Counted from the stretch's first letter, positions 37,112 to 46,823 are shown. The stretch: 64,000 nucleotides of DNA from Streptomyces leeuwenhoekii (GCF_001013905.1 NZ_LN831790.1:3982001-4046000); one strand, 5' to 3'. Notes: a model not told the origin generated them from the letters alone. Numbers and translations are program-made.

Positions 37112-37970
37112 ACGACCGCGCCGTCCACAGCTCGGGGAACACGTTCTTCTGCGCCCGCTTCTCCAGCCAGGCCACCCCGGCGGAGCCGCCCGTGCCGGTC
37201 TTGGCGCCCATCGCGCGGCGGGTGGCGACGAGGTGGTCGTTGCGCCAGCGCCACACCAGCTCGGCGACGTCGGTCAGCGCCTCGCCGAGCCGGGCCAGCT
37301 CGCCGTTCTGGTCGCCCTCGTAGACGGCCGTCCAGGCGGCCTCCACCTCGGGCGAGGGCTCGTAGCGCCGGGTCAGGTCGCGGTTGAGCACCGCGTCCGG
37401 GATGTCGTGTCCGCGCCGGGCGAGCAGCCGCAGGACCTCGTCGTACAGGCTCGGCTCGTGCAGCGCCTTCTCCAGCTCGGCGTGGACGCGCGGGGAGCCG
37501 CGGTGCGGGACCAGCATGGCCGCGGACTTCTCGCCGAGCAGGAACTCCAGGCGCCGGTACATCGCCGACTGGAAACCGGAGCCCTCGCCGAGGGCGCCCC
37601 GGTAGGAGTTGAACTGCGCGGGCGTGAGCTGGCCGAGCGGCTTCCAGGAGGCGTTGAGCGCCTCCAGCTCCCGTACCGACCGCTTCAGCGCGTCGACGGC
37701 CGGCCGCACCCGGTCCTCGCGCAGGGCGCGGGCGGCGGTCTCCCACTCGTGGACGATGACGGTGAACCACAGCTCCATCACCTGGGTGGTCACCAGGAAC
37801 ACCATCTCGCCGGGGTCGTCGGAGAGGAGGTGCTGGAGGTGGGTGAGCACGTCCGCCTTGACGTAGTCCTCGTACGGCGTCGTGCCGTCGAAGTCGAGAT
37901 GCGGGGTCTCGGGCTCGTGGGCCTCAGGGTTCTTCGGGTCCTGAGGGGTGGGCTGAGCCTGTTGGGACAT
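37104..37970 (-). CDS. kynA: Tryptophan 2,3-dioxygenase
   Basis: 288 residues, all-helical heme enzyme that opens the indole ring to give N-formylkynurenine. Signatures: TPYEDYVKADVLTHLQHLL, EMVFLVTTQVMELWFTVIVHEW (distal heme side), LNASWKPLGQLTPAQFNSYRGALGEGSGFQS (substrate loop) and VWRWRNDHLVATRRAMGAKTGTGGS with the proximal heme His. A GGAGACAGCG ribosome binding site precedes the ATG. First gene of the kynA-kynU unit; no formamidase gene is in the unit itself. Confidence 0.97.
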   Translation of the reverse strand: MSQQAQPTPQDPKNPEAHEPETPHLDFDGTTPYEDYVKADVLTHLQHLLSDDPGEMVFLVTTQVMELWFTVIVHEWETAARALREDRVRPAVDALKRSVRELEALNASWKPLGQLTPAQFNSYRGALGEGSGFQSAMYRRLEFLLGEKSAAMLVPHRGSPRVHAELEKALHEPSLYDEVLRLLARRGHDIPDAVLNRDLTRRYEPSPEVEAAWTAVYEGDQNGELARLGEALTDVAELVWRWRNDHLVATRRAMGAKTGTGGSAGVAWLEKRAQKNVFPELWTARSYV

Positions 37971-38077
37971 CGCTGTCTCCTGCTGTGCACTCCGGGTAGC
38001 GGTCCGCCCCTGCCGTTACCGGCACGGGGGCCCCGGTCCCCACCGGCATCCTCCGCAATCGTCCCAGGAAACCGCAA

Positions 38078-38101
38078 GGCCCGCCTGTTCACAGGCGGGC
38101 C
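38078..38101 (-). terminator. Hairpin after the DUF3151 gene
   Basis: Perfect 11-bp inverted repeat (GGCCCGCCTGT / ACAGGCGGGCC) with a 2-nt centre (effective loop larger), 19 nt past the stop of the DUF3151 gene on the minus strand, followed there by TTGCGGTTTCC. Confidence 0.65.
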
Positions 38102-38119
38102 CACGGGCGACGGTACGGA

Positions 38120-38533
38120 TCAGCCCAGTACCTCGGCGGCGGTCTGCGAGGAGTCCCGCAGGAACTGGGAGCAGCGCTCGTGCTCCTCCTTCTCGCCGAT
38201 CGCCTGGGCGGCGCGGGCGAGGGCGTGCAGGGCCCGCAGGAAGCCGCGGTTGGGCTCGTGCTCCCAGGGCACCGGGCCGTGGCCCTTCCAGCCGCTCCGA
38301 CGCAGCGCGTCCAGGCCCCGGTGGTAGCCGGTGCGGGCGTAGGCGTACGACTCCACGACGCTGCCCCGCTCGAACGCCTCGTCGGCCAGCTCGGCCCAGG
38401 CGAGCGAGGAGGCCGGGTGCCGGGCGGCGACGTCGGCGGGCGCGGTGCCGTTCGCCAGCAGCTCGCGCGGCTCGGGGTCGTCGGGCAGGTGGGTCGGGGG
38501 CGGTCCCCCGAGCAGGTTCTCGTGAATGGCCAT
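38120..38533 (-). CDS. DUF3151 family protein
   Basis: 137 residues. The sequence from MAIHENLLGGPPPTHLPDD through SSLAWAELADEAF and YAYARTGYHRGLDALRRSGWKGHGPVPWEHEPNRGFLRAL is the DUF3151 domain, universal in actinobacteria and of unknown function; a TPR-like helical repeat is plausible. On the minus strand GATACT ends 6 nt before the ATG, so the transcript may be leaderless. It sits directly after the aldolase gene's strong terminator. Confidence 0.9.
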   Translation of the reverse strand: MAIHENLLGGPPPTHLPDDPEPRELLANGTAPADVAARHPASSLAWAELADEAFERGSVVESYAYARTGYHRGLDALRRSGWKGHGPVPWEHEPNRGFLRALHALARAAQAIGEKEEHERCSQFLRDSSQTAAEVLG

Positions 38534-38556
38534 GGGGCCAGTATCTCCGCAAACGC

Positions 38557-38599
38557 GCGACGCCCGGTCCCGCCTCGGGGAGGCGGGGCCGGGCGTCGC
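38557..38599 (-). terminator. Strong terminator of the aldolase gene
   Basis: Two 19-nt arms (38557-38575 and 38581-38599) pair throughout except one T/G position, with a 5-nt loop. It starts 20 nt past the aldolase stop on the minus strand. Confidence 0.8.
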
Positions 38600-38619
38600 G
38601 GTCCGTGCGGCGGAAGCCG

Positions 38620-39651
<1,032 letters not shown>

Positions 39652-39715
39652 TGTCCGCTCCTTGTATGTGCGGGTGGGCTGTGTGGTGCGTGCTTACGGC
39701 CCTGACCTAGACCTT

Positions 39716-39738
39716 GGGGCGACGTCATCGTCGGCCCC
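39716..39738 (-). terminator. Hairpin after pyrE
   Basis: GGGGCGACG pairs with CGTCGGCCCC (one bulged base) around a 4-nt loop, about 50 nt past the pyrE stop on the minus strand and just upstream of the aldolase gene. Confidence 0.4.
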
Positions 39739-39786
39739 ATCTTTCCAGACGAACCGGGATCCTCCGAGTGGACCTCGGCGGGGCCC

Positions 39787-40335
39787 TCAGTCCAGGCCCA
39801 GCTCGTCCTTGGAGTAGGCGTACCGGTACGGCACCCCGGCGCCCTCCTGGATCTTCTCGGCGGCGCCGGTCGCCCGGTCGACGATGGTGGCCACCGCCAC
39901 CACCTCGGCCCCGGCCTCACGCACCGCCTCGACGGCGGTCAGCGGCGAACCGCCGGTGGTGGAGGTGTCCTCGACGACCAGGACGCGGCGGCCGGCGATG
40001 TCCGGGCCCTCGACACGGCGCTGGAGGCCGTGCGCCTTGGCGGCCTTGCGGACCACGAAGGCGTCCAGCCTGCGCCCGCGGGCGGCGGCGGCGTGCAGCA
40101 TCGCGGCGGCGACCGGGTCGGCGCCCATGGTGAGGCCGCCCACCGCGTCGAACTCCAGGTCCTCGGTCAGGTCCAGCAGTACCTGGCCGACCAGCGGCGC
40201 GGCCTCGCCGTCGAGGGTGATGCGGCGCAGGTCGACGTAGTAGTCGGCCTCCAGCCCCGAGGAGAGGGTCACCTTGCCGTGCACCACGGCCTTGTCCTTG
40301 ATCTGCTGCAGCAGCGCGCCGCGTACGTCCGTCAT
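39787..40335 (-). CDS. pyrE: Orotate phosphoribosyltransferase
   Basis: 182 residues. It adds ribose 5-phosphate from PRPP to orotate to give OMP. The PRPP-binding motif is VLVVEDTSTTGGSPLTAV; the KAAKAHG(LQRR) loop carries the catalytic lysine. The N terminus (LLQQIKDKAVVHGKVTLSSGLEADYYVDLRR) is diagnostic. It lies 10 bp after the aldose-epimerase gene and may be cotranscribed; other pyrimidine genes are absent here, as usual for Streptomyces. Confidence 0.97.
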   Translation of the reverse strand: MTDVRGALLQQIKDKAVVHGKVTLSSGLEADYYVDLRRITLDGEAAPLVGQVLLDLTEDLEFDAVGGLTMGADPVAAAMLHAAAARGRRLDAFVVRKAAKAHGLQRRVEGPDIAGRRVLVVEDTSTTGGSPLTAVEAVREAGAEVVAVATIVDRATGAAEKIQEGAGVPYRYAYSKDELGLD

Positions 40336-40345
40336 ACCGGCCAGC

Positions 40346-41137
40346 TTAAAGCCGCCGCCAGCTCCAGACCGTGGTGGCCTCCAGCGGCTCCAGCGGCGTG
40401 ACCAGGCGCGGCGCGCTGTTCAGCCCGTCGGGCGGGCCGGTCTGCGGCTCCACGCACACGGCGGCCTCCTGCTCGTCGTAGACCACCACCCACTCCTCGG
40501 GGCTGGTCACCTTCAGCTCCAGCCGCCCGGGCCAGGTGAGGGTGACGTCGACGCCGCCGGGCATGCCGAAGCAGTCGTCCCAGGGGCCGGGCAGGGGGTC
40601 GACGCGCCGGCCGGTGGGCAGATGGTCCTCACCGCGCTCCTCCTGCCAGGCGGGCGCGAAGTCGATCCGCACGCCCTCGCCGCCGTCGAGGGTGCGGTTG
40701 AACCAGGGGTGCCAGCCGATCTGCGCCGGGAACGACGACTCGTACGTCTCGACGGCCATCGTCAGCGTCAGCGCGTCCTCCGTGAGCGAGACCACCTGGG
40801 TGACCCGGCCGGGGTAGGGCCAGGGGTCCGTCAGGTCGTGGGTGAGGACCGCCTCGTCGCGCGTGACGCGGGCGGTGCGCCAGGCAGCGTCGCGGGCGGT
40901 GCCGTGGATGGCGTGCGGCGGGGCGTTCAGCGGCATCCGGTGGACGGCGGCGCCGTCCCGGAAGCGGCCCTCGCGGATCCGGCCGCACCAGGGCACCATC
41001 GGGAAGCAGCCGTAGCGGTCGCCCTGGCGGAGCAGTTCGGTGCCGCCGACGCGGAGCCCGCCGATCCGGCCGCCGTTGCCCGGCAGCACGGTCGCCTCCG
41101 CGTCACCCGCGGTCAGCGTGATGGGTTCGATGGTCAC
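40346..41137 (-). CDS. Aldose 1-epimerase family protein
   Basis: 263 residues, beta-sandwich mutarotase-like. Expected active-site residues are visible: His in AIHGTARDAAW, His in IGWHPWFNRTL, and Glu in VCVEPQTGPPDGLN. It probably interconverts anomers of a hexose or its phosphate. Start ATG at 41137 gives a protein beginning MTIEPITLTAGDAEATVLPGNGG, normal for the family. Neighbouring pyrE follows by 10 bp. Confidence 0.92.
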   Translation of the reverse strand: MTIEPITLTAGDAEATVLPGNGGRIGGLRVGGTELLRQGDRYGCFPMVPWCGRIREGRFRDGAAVHRMPLNAPPHAIHGTARDAAWRTARVTRDEAVLTHDLTDPWPYPGRVTQVVSLTEDALTLTMAVETYESSFPAQIGWHPWFNRTLDGGEGVRIDFAPAWQEERGEDHLPTGRRVDPLPGPWDDCFGMPGGVDVTLTWPGRLELKVTSPEEWVVVYDEQEAAVCVEPQTGPPDGLNSAPRLVTPLEPLEATTVWSWRRL

Positions 41138-41186
41138 GGCACGACCCTACTGGGGCCGGCGGGACGGCCTCACCCGGTGCGCCGGT

Positions 41187-42146
41187 TCAGCGGCGCCTGC
41201 GCAGCACCCGGCCCACCACGATCGCCGACGCCAGCACCAGCGCGGCGGCCGGGGCCGCCCAGCGCAGGGAGGTCGACGCGGTGACCGTCTGCGGCGCCGG
41301 GACGGGGGCGTACCGGCCGCGCGGCGGGGCGTGGTCGACCTCCTCGGCACTGCGCCCGATCATCGTGCGGCGGGCGTGCGCGGCCTCGGCGGGCGGCTCG
41401 GCGGCGTCCGGGAAGTCCTCACCGGCGTCGGCGCCCTCACCGATGTCCTCGCCCGTGTCCTCGCCCATGTCCTCACCCATGTCGTCGCCGACGCCGGCGT
41501 CGACGCCCTCGGCGTCGGTGGTGGGGTCCAGGGAGGACGGGGGGACCTCGGTGTCGAAGACCGAGCCGGTGCCCGGGGGCGGCCCGGCGGCGGGCTCGGA
41601 CGGGCGCGCGGGCGGGACGGGGGCGTCGTCCGCGTCCGGGGCGGCGTCGAAGTCCCCGGCGGCCGAGGGCTCGAAGTCCTCGGTGGCCAGGGACTCGGTG
41701 GTCGCCGGGTGCGGGCGCGCCGCATGGCCCAGGTTCTCCGCGAACCGGTTCAGCAGCCGGGTGGCGGCCGACGCGACCGCCTCGGCCGGCAGGTCCGTGA
41801 CGCGCCCGTCCGCCGTGGCCGACCCGGTGAAGGCGAGGACACAGCCGCCCCGGCCGTCCCCGGCGTCCGTCACGCGCAGCGTCAGCGCCAGCCGGACCGC
41901 GCCGGTGCCGCGCGCCTCGGTGGCCTCGCCCTCGACGGCGTACGTGCCGTCGTCCCGCCGGGACAGGTGTCCCGTGCCCCGGTAGGTGATGGTGTGGCCG
42001 CCGATGCGCACCCGCAGCCGCCCGGCGACGGGCCCGGCCCCGGCGTCCTGCTGGAGGCCGGGAACCGCGCCGGCGACCCGCCCGGGGTCGGCCAGCACCT
42101 CCCTGAGCCGCTCGGCCGGAACCGGAACGAACACCTCATGCTCCAT
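41187..42146 (-). CDS. SRPBCC (CoxG-like) protein with C-terminal membrane anchor
   Basis: 319 residues. The first ~145 residues look like a START/SRPBCC domain of the CO-dehydrogenase subunit G type (FVPVPAERLREVLADPGRVAGAVPGLQ...LTLRVTDAGDGRGGCVLAFTGSATADGRV). A long acidic, disordered linker follows, with a GEDMGED-type repeat at about 228-250, and one TM near the C terminus (LRWAAPAAALVLASAIVVG) ends in RRRR. It is a tail-anchored cytoplasmic lipid- or ligand-binding protein by inference; no CO dehydrogenase genes are nearby. Confidence 0.8.
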   Translation of the reverse strand: MEHEVFVPVPAERLREVLADPGRVAGAVPGLQQDAGAGPVAGRLRVRIGGHTITYRGTGHLSRRDDGTYAVEGEATEARGTGAVRLALTLRVTDAGDGRGGCVLAFTGSATADGRVTDLPAEAVASAATRLLNRFAENLGHAARPHPATTESLATEDFEPSAAGDFDAAPDADDAPVPPARPSEPAAGPPPGTGSVFDTEVPPSSLDPTTDAEGVDAGVGDDMGEDMGEDTGEDIGEGADAGEDFPDAAEPPAEAAHARRTMIGRSAEEVDHAPPRGRYAPVPAPQTVTASTSLRWAAPAAALVLASAIVVGRVLRRRR

Positions 42147-42251
42147 GTCGACGGAGCCTACCCAGCCCGGGCCGGACGCACCCCCTGTCGGCGCCGACCG
42201 GACCGGCCCCGGGGGCCGGTCCGGCGCCCCCGGCCGGCCGAGCGGCGGCGT

Positions 42252-43874
42252 TCAGTAGCGGGGGTGCACCAGCGTCGAGGGCGGCAGGCCCGGGACCCGG
42301 GTGCGCGCGACGGCCCGGGCCTGCGCGGTCAGCGCCGCCTGGGTGAGGGTCCCCGGGCGCGGGCCGCGGGGGTCCAGGCGCAGGCCGGGGGTGGTGCGGG
42401 CGGCGAGGACGAAGCCCCGGTCGCGGGGCGCGCGGGCCGGGCCGCCGGGTACGACGGTGCGGTAGGGGGTGGTGCGCAGACCGGCGGCACGCAGCGTCGC
42501 CTCGACCGTCCAGAACGCCCGGGGCCGTGAGGAGACCGGCCCGGCGTGCACCACCAGGCGTCCGCCGGGCGCCAGGGCGCGCCGGGCCAGGCCGTAGAAC
42601 TCCTGGGAGTACGGCTTGGCGCCGGCCGTGGCGTCCGGGCCGGGCAGATCGCAGACGATCACGTCGTAGGCGGCCGGCGGCACCCGGCGCAGTCGGTCGA
42701 AGACGTCCGCGGTGGTCAGGCGCAGCCGCGGGTCCCGGTAGGCGTGCCCGCCCAGCGCCGCGAGGGCGGGGTCGCGGCGGGCCAGCCGGGCGATCTCCGG
42801 GTCGCGCTCGACGACGTCGACCCGGCGGACGTCCGGGTGGCGCAGCACCTCGCGGGCGGCCAGGCCGTCGCCGCCGCCGAGGATCAGTACGCGCCGGTGC
42901 GGGCCGGTCATCGCCGGGTGGACCAGCGCCTCGTGGTAGCGGCGCTCGTCCCGGCCGCTGATCCGCAGCCGTCCGTCGAGGAACAGCTTGAGCGGGCGGC
43001 CGTCGGTGCCGCCGGTGAGCACCACCTCCTGCACACCGGTGTGCAGGGCCACGCGGACGCCGGCGCCGTAGACGGCGTGCCGGGCGGCCCGCTCGAAGTC
43101 GTCCACGCATACGGCGGTCAGGGCGAGCACGGCCAGCACGGCGGCGTTGGCGGCCCGCAGCAGGCGGCGGGCGCGGCGCGACAGATCGCGCCGGAACAGA
43201 CCGAGGACCAGGGCGGCGCCGACGACGGTGTTGACGGCGCCGGTGAGCAGCGCGCCGGTGAGCTGGCCGAGGAACGGCAGCAGCAGGAAGGGGAAGGCCA
43301 GGCCCCCGGCGAGGGCGCCGACGTAGTCCGCCGCGAACAGGTCGGCCACCGCGCGGCCCGCGTCCTGGCGGCGGATGCGCTGGATCAGTTCCATCAGCAG
43401 CGGCACCTCGGCGCCGATCAGCAGGCCGATGACGAGCGAGAAGACGACCAGGAGGCAGCGGGGGCCGTCGGCCCACACCCCGCCCCGGTCGCCGGTCCAG
43501 GCGAAGGCGGCGTACAGGGCCATGGCGCTGCATCCGCCGACCAGGGCGAGGAGGGTCTCGATGGCGCCGAAGCCCGCCGCCGCGTGCCGGCGCAGCCGCT
43601 TGGCGACGAGCGAGCCGACGCCCATCGCGAAGACCATCACGGACAGCACCACGGAGGTCTGGGTGACCGAGTCGCCGGCCAGGTAGGCGGCGACGGCGAC
43701 CAGTTCGAGCTCGTAGACCAGGCCGCAGGCCGCGCAGACGAAGACGCCCGCGAGGACCAGGAACCGCCCGGTGCCGTGCCCGACCGGAAGCCGTGCGGGG
43801 GGCGTCCCGGCGCCGCCGGAGCCACCCCGGGGCGGCGGCGAGCCGGGTCGGGCGGAGGCGTGCGACTCGATCAT
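42252..43874 (-). CDS. Membrane protein with spermidine synthase-like domain
   Basis: 540 residues. About seven to eight membrane helices (residues 30-240) precede a soluble class-I methyltransferase-like domain of the spermidine synthase family (about 265-470): [42 protein letters not shown]-binding [32 protein letters not shown], and [12 protein letters not shown]. This fusion is widespread in actinobacteria; whether it makes polyamines is not established. Ends in a Pro/Arg-rich tail. It stands alone with a short promoter region upstream. Confidence 0.9.
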   Translation of the reverse strand: MIESHASARPGSPPPRGGSGGAGTPPARLPVGHGTGRFLVLAGVFVCAACGLVYELELVAVAAYLAGDSVTQTSVVLSVMVFAMGVGSLVAKRLRRHAAAGFGAIETLLALVGGCSAMALYAAFAWTGDRGGVWADGPRCLLVVFSLVIGLLIGAEVPLLMELIQRIRRQDAGRAVADLFAADYVGALAGGLAFPFLLLPFLGQLTGALLTGAVNTVVGAALVLGLFRRDLSRRARRLLRAANAAVLAVLALTAVCVDDFERAARHAVYGAGVRVALHTGVQEVVLTGGTDGRPLKLFLDGRLRISGRDERRYHEALVHPAMTGPHRRVLILGGGDGLAAREVLRHPDVRRVDVVERDPEIARLARRDPALAALGGHAYRDPRLRLTTADVFDRLRRVPPAAYDVIVCDLPGPDATAGAKPYSQEFYGLARRALAPGGRLVVHAGPVSSRPRAFWTVEATLRAAGLRTTPYRTVVPGGPARAPRDRGFVLAARTTPGLRLDPRGPRPGTLTQAALTAQARAVARTRVPGLPPSTLVHPRY

Positions 43875-43987
43875 GCTGTGACGTTACGTCACTCGCTCGC
43901 TACGCTTCGCCACCCACACGTGTGAAAAAGGGCGTCCGGTGGGACGGCGCGTGTTTGAGACGCGAAAGAGCGCCGCCATGGCGCCGT

Positions 43988-44524
43988 TCACACCCCCGAG
44001 GGGCTGAGCCGTTTCGCGGGCACGCGCACGCCCACCCGCGTGCGGGTCGCCACGAGCTGGCCGTCCTGCGGGTAGGCGTGCCAGGTCCGCCAGTGCACAT
44101 GATCCTCGTGCCGCTGGGCCAGCAGCGCGGTGAAGGCGTTCGGGCTGCCGGGGAAGACGCCGGCGAGGCCGTGCGGATGGTCGGAGACGAGGGCCAGCAG
44201 TTCCTGGGCGCGGCCGGTGAACGACCCCGGGGAGAGCTTCTCCACCCGGGCCGCGAACTCGTACTCCCAGTCGCCCACCCGCTTGGCCACGCCCAGCGGC
44301 AGCGGGGTGCTGCTGCCCGGGATGCACGCGACCGTCTCCGAACAGCTACCCCGCTCGTGCTCCAGGAGCACCTGGTGGGAGGCGCCGAGCAGCCTCAACT
44401 CCATTTTGGCGCCGCTCAGTTCGAGTTCCAGCGTGGCAAGCGCGGGGAGGGGTTCACGCCCCAGGGCCCAGGCGAGGTCGGATGCGCGCGTATCGGTGTA
44501 GGGGGTGTTCAGGGTCGTGAGCAT
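43988..44524 (-). CDS. DUF2617 family protein
   Basis: 178 residues starting MLTTLNTPYTDT, set by GGAG 7 nt before the ATG. The domain is recognised from DLAWALGREPLPALATLELELSGAKMELRLLGASHQVLL and SVAKRVGDWEYEFAARVE-like strands. Conserved in Streptomyces, function unknown; soluble beta-rich protein. It lies between the spermidine-synthase-like gene and a gap full of hairpins. Confidence 0.85.
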   Translation of the reverse strand: MLTTLNTPYTDTRASDLAWALGREPLPALATLELELSGAKMELRLLGASHQVLLEHERGSCSETVACIPGSSTPLPLGVAKRVGDWEYEFAARVEKLSPGSFTGRAQELLALVSDHPHGLAGVFPGSPNAFTALLAQRHEDHVHWRTWHAYPQDGQLVATRTRVGVRVPAKRLSPSGV

Positions 44525-44797
44525 GGATCGGCTCCGCAAGCACACAAGGAGAGGACGGTGTGGGTCCTGCGACCCCCGTTCGCGCCGGGGATGCGGGCCC
44601 GTCAGCCCGGTCGGTCGGCCAAGAGGGTCCGCAGGGATTCCGAGGGGCTGCGTGGTGTCTGAGAGGGAATCATGAACCGGGGCGCTGCCACAGCGGTTTT
44701 ACCCAATGTGATGGTGTTTCCATCCCTCAGGGGGCCCCTGAGCGCAACTGTTCAACCCGGGCGTACGCCTGTACGGATCATTGCGCGCCGGGCACCC

Positions 44798-44832
44798 GAA
44801 CGCCCGCCGGGCGCGGTGCCCGGCGGGCGTTC
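44798..44832. terminator. Hairpin, 15-bp perfect stem
   Basis: GAACGCCCGCCGGGC and GCCCGGCGGGCGTTC around a 5-nt loop; second of two tandem hairpins after the Gly/Cys-rich gene on the minus strand. Confidence 0.7.
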
Positions 44833-44842
44833 TCGGTGAAGG

Positions 44843-44888
44843 CCGCGGGGGCCGCTCCCGGGGACGTCCCCGGGAGCGGCCCCCGCGG
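44843..44888. terminator. 46-nt perfect palindrome
   Basis: Two 23-nt arms are exactly complementary with no spacer (centre between 44865 and 44866, GGAC/GTCC). About 40 nt past the stop of the Gly/Cys-rich gene on the minus strand. Most likely a terminator, but it is unusually long and symmetrical. Confidence 0.7.
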
Positions 44889-44928
44889 CGGGGACGCGGT
44901 TCCCCCTGCGGAGCTCGGCTGCCCCGTG

Positions 44929-45237
44929 TCAGCCGCCTCCGCCGCCGCATCCGCCTCCGCCGCCACCGCAGGACGAGCCGCCGCCCCCGCAGGAGTGGCC
45001 CCCCGACCAGCCGCTGTCGGACGACCCGGACGAGCCCCCGGCGTCGCCGGCCACCGCTCCCCCGCTCACGACCCACCAACTGGTGTCACCGCCGCCGGAG
45101 CCGCTGGAGCCGCCGCTTCCGCCCGCCCGGCGGTGCCCCGCGCCCCCCTTCGCGCGCACCGCGCTCCGGCCGCTGCGGGCGGCGACGGCCGCCCCCACCA
45201 CGACGACGACCACTGCCAGGATGATGCCGACGACCAT
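44929..45237 (-). CDS. Small Gly/Ser/Cys-rich membrane protein
   Basis: 102 residues. An N-terminal hydrophobic helix (MVVGIILAVVVVVVGAAVAA, residues 1-20) precedes a basic patch and then a low-complexity region of Gly and Ser, ending in HSCGGGGSSCGGGGGGCGG with three cysteines. No family recognised; similar Gly-rich tails occur in TPM/DUF4105-like or peptidoglycan-associated small proteins. AAGGAGGG lies 8 nt upstream of the ATG, a very strong ribosome binding site, so expression looks real. Could be a metal-binding or surface protein; function unknown. Confidence 0.7.
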   Translation of the reverse strand: MVVGIILAVVVVVVGAAVAARSGRSAVRAKGGAGHRRAGGSGGSSGSGGGDTSWWVVSGGAVAGDAGGSSGSSDSGWSGGHSCGGGGSSCGGGGGGCGGGGG

Positions 45238-45400
45238 GGCGTCACCCTCCTTCCGTCTCCCCCGGGCGTTTCCCCGGAAGTCCCCCCGAAGCGGCCCCCG
45301 TTGGACGCCTCGCTCACGTGCGTGACCGGGAGATGCCCTCGCCGGAAGCGCGCCAAAGCAGAGTTGAGGAACTCCAGAGCTTCGGCGCAGGATGACCGGC

Positions 45401-46597
45401 ATGACCTCCAGCGCACGCCCCTTCCTCAACCGCCGGCTCGCCGAGTTCGGGACGACGATCTTCGCCGAGATGTCCGCGCTCGCCGCGCGGACCGGCGCGA
45501 TCAACCTGGGCCAGGGCTTCCCCGACACGGACGGCCCCGAGGAGGTGCGGGAGGCGGCCGTACGGGCGCTGCGCGACGGGCGCGGCAACCAGTACCCGCC
45601 GGGCCCGGGCGTCCCCGAGCTGCGCGCGGCGATCGCCGCCCACCAGCGGCACTGGTACGGGCTGGACCACGACCCCGACACCGAGGTCCTGGTCACCGCG
45701 GGCGCCACGGAGGCGATCGCCGCGGCCCTGCTGGCGCTGGTGGAGCCCGGCGACGAGGTGGTCGCGCTGGAGCCGTACTACGACTCCTACGCGGCCTGCG
45801 TCGCGATGGCGGGCGGCACCCGGGTGCCGGTCACCCTGCGTCCGCACGAGGGGACGTTCCGCCTCGACCTGGACGAGCTGCGCGACGCGGTCACCGACCG
45901 GACCCGGCTGCTGCTGATCAACACCCCGCACAACCCGACCGGCACCGTCCTGACCCGCGAGGAGCTCGCCGCCATCGCCGAGCTGGCCGTGGAACGCGAC
46001 CTGCTGGTGGTGACCGACGAGGTCTACGAGCACCTGGTCTTCGACGGCGCCGAGCACCTGCCGCTGGCGTCCTTCCCCGGGATGCGCGAGCGGACGGTGA
46101 CGATCGGCTCGGCGGGCAAGACGTTCTCCTTCACCGGCTGGAAGGTCGGCTGGATCACCGCCGCCCCGGCCCTGGTCACGGCCGTCCGCTCGGCCAAGCA
46201 GTACCTGACGTACGTCTCCGCGGGCCCCTTCCAGTACGCGGTGGCCGAGGCGCTCGCGCTGCCCGACTCCTACTTCACCGGCTTCCGGGACGACCTGCGG
46301 GCCAAGCGGGACCTGCTCGCGGCGGGACTGGCGGAGGCCGGGTTCGGGGTGTTCCGTCCCGCCGGGACCTATTTCGTCACCACCGACATCCGCCCGCTCG
46401 GCTTCGACGACGGCTTCGCCTTCTGCCGCGCCCTGCCCGAACGCGCGGGTGTGGTCGCCATCCCCAACGCGGTCTTCTACGACCACCGGGAGCAGGGCGC
46501 CCCCTTCGTGCGGTTCGCGTTCTGCAAGCGCACCGCGGTGCTGGAGGAGGCCGTGCGACGGCTGACCGCACTGGCGCCCCGGCCGACGGCCGGCTGA
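45401..46597 (+). CDS. Class-I/II PLP aminotransferase (aspartate/kynurenine type)
   Basis: 398 residues. Fold-type I aminotransferase: FPDTDGPEEVREAAVRAL, GNQYPPGPGVPELRAAIAAH, VTAGATEAIAAALLAL, NTPHNPTGTVL, TDEVYEHLVFDG and the PLP lysine Lys240 in GSAGKTFSFTGWKVGW. The sequence resembles kynurenine/glutamine-type and aspartate-type transaminases; YPPGPG...FSFTGWK favours the former group. ATG 45401 is chosen because AGGA (45389-45392) is 8 nt upstream; ATG 45392 would have none and adds three residues. Physiological substrate not assigned. Confidence 0.92.
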   Translation: MTSSARPFLNRRLAEFGTTIFAEMSALAARTGAINLGQGFPDTDGPEEVREAAVRALRDGRGNQYPPGPGVPELRAAIAAHQRHWYGLDHDPDTEVLVTAGATEAIAAALLALVEPGDEVVALEPYYDSYAACVAMAGGTRVPVTLRPHEGTFRLDLDELRDAVTDRTRLLLINTPHNPTGTVLTREELAAIAELAVERDLLVVTDEVYEHLVFDGAEHLPLASFPGMRERTVTIGSAGKTFSFTGWKVGWITAAPALVTAVRSAKQYLTYVSAGPFQYAVAEALALPDSYFTGFRDDLRAKRDLLAAGLAEAGFGVFRPAGTYFVTTDIRPLGFDDGFAFCRALPERAGVVAIPNAVFYDHREQGAPFVRFAFCKRTAVLEEAVRRLTALAPRPTAG

Positions 46598-46621
46598 CGC
46601 CGCGGGCCCTTCCCGGCGGCG

Positions 46622-46766
46622 CCGTCCACAGGCTGTGGACGGAGCGCGCGCACCGCCGGGCCGGGCGGCGGCGCGTCCCCCGCCGCCCGCGCGGGGCCGC
46701 CGGTACGCGCGCGAGAGCCCGGCCCCGGCACGCCACCACGAGGGTGGGTGCCCTGGCCGGGCTCTC
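46622..46766. terminator. Three inverted repeats in a convergent gap
   Basis: Between the aminotransferase (plus) and YbjN (minus) genes: CCGTCCACAG-G-CTGTGGACGG at 46622-46642; a 10-bp stem CGGGCGGCGG/CCGCCGCCCG at 46662-46689; and a long hairpin at 46713-46766 with a perfect 12-bp outer stem (GAGAGCCCGGCC/GGCCGGGCTCTC) and an inner GGCAC...GTGCC stem. Together they probably form a bidirectional terminator. Confidence 0.65.
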
Positions 46767-46823
46767 CGCGTTCGGCGCGTGCCCGCCGGCACGCGCCGGG
46801 ACGGCAGGGGTCCGAGGGGCCGC

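Larger units (their letters stand above)
44525..44928. other. Non-coding gap with two terminator hairpins
   Basis: 404 bp with no convincing gene. It should contain the DUF2617 promoter at its left and the transcript end of the Gly/Cys-rich gene at its right, where two very strong hairpins stand side by side (44798-44832 and 44843-44888). Confidence 0.6.
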
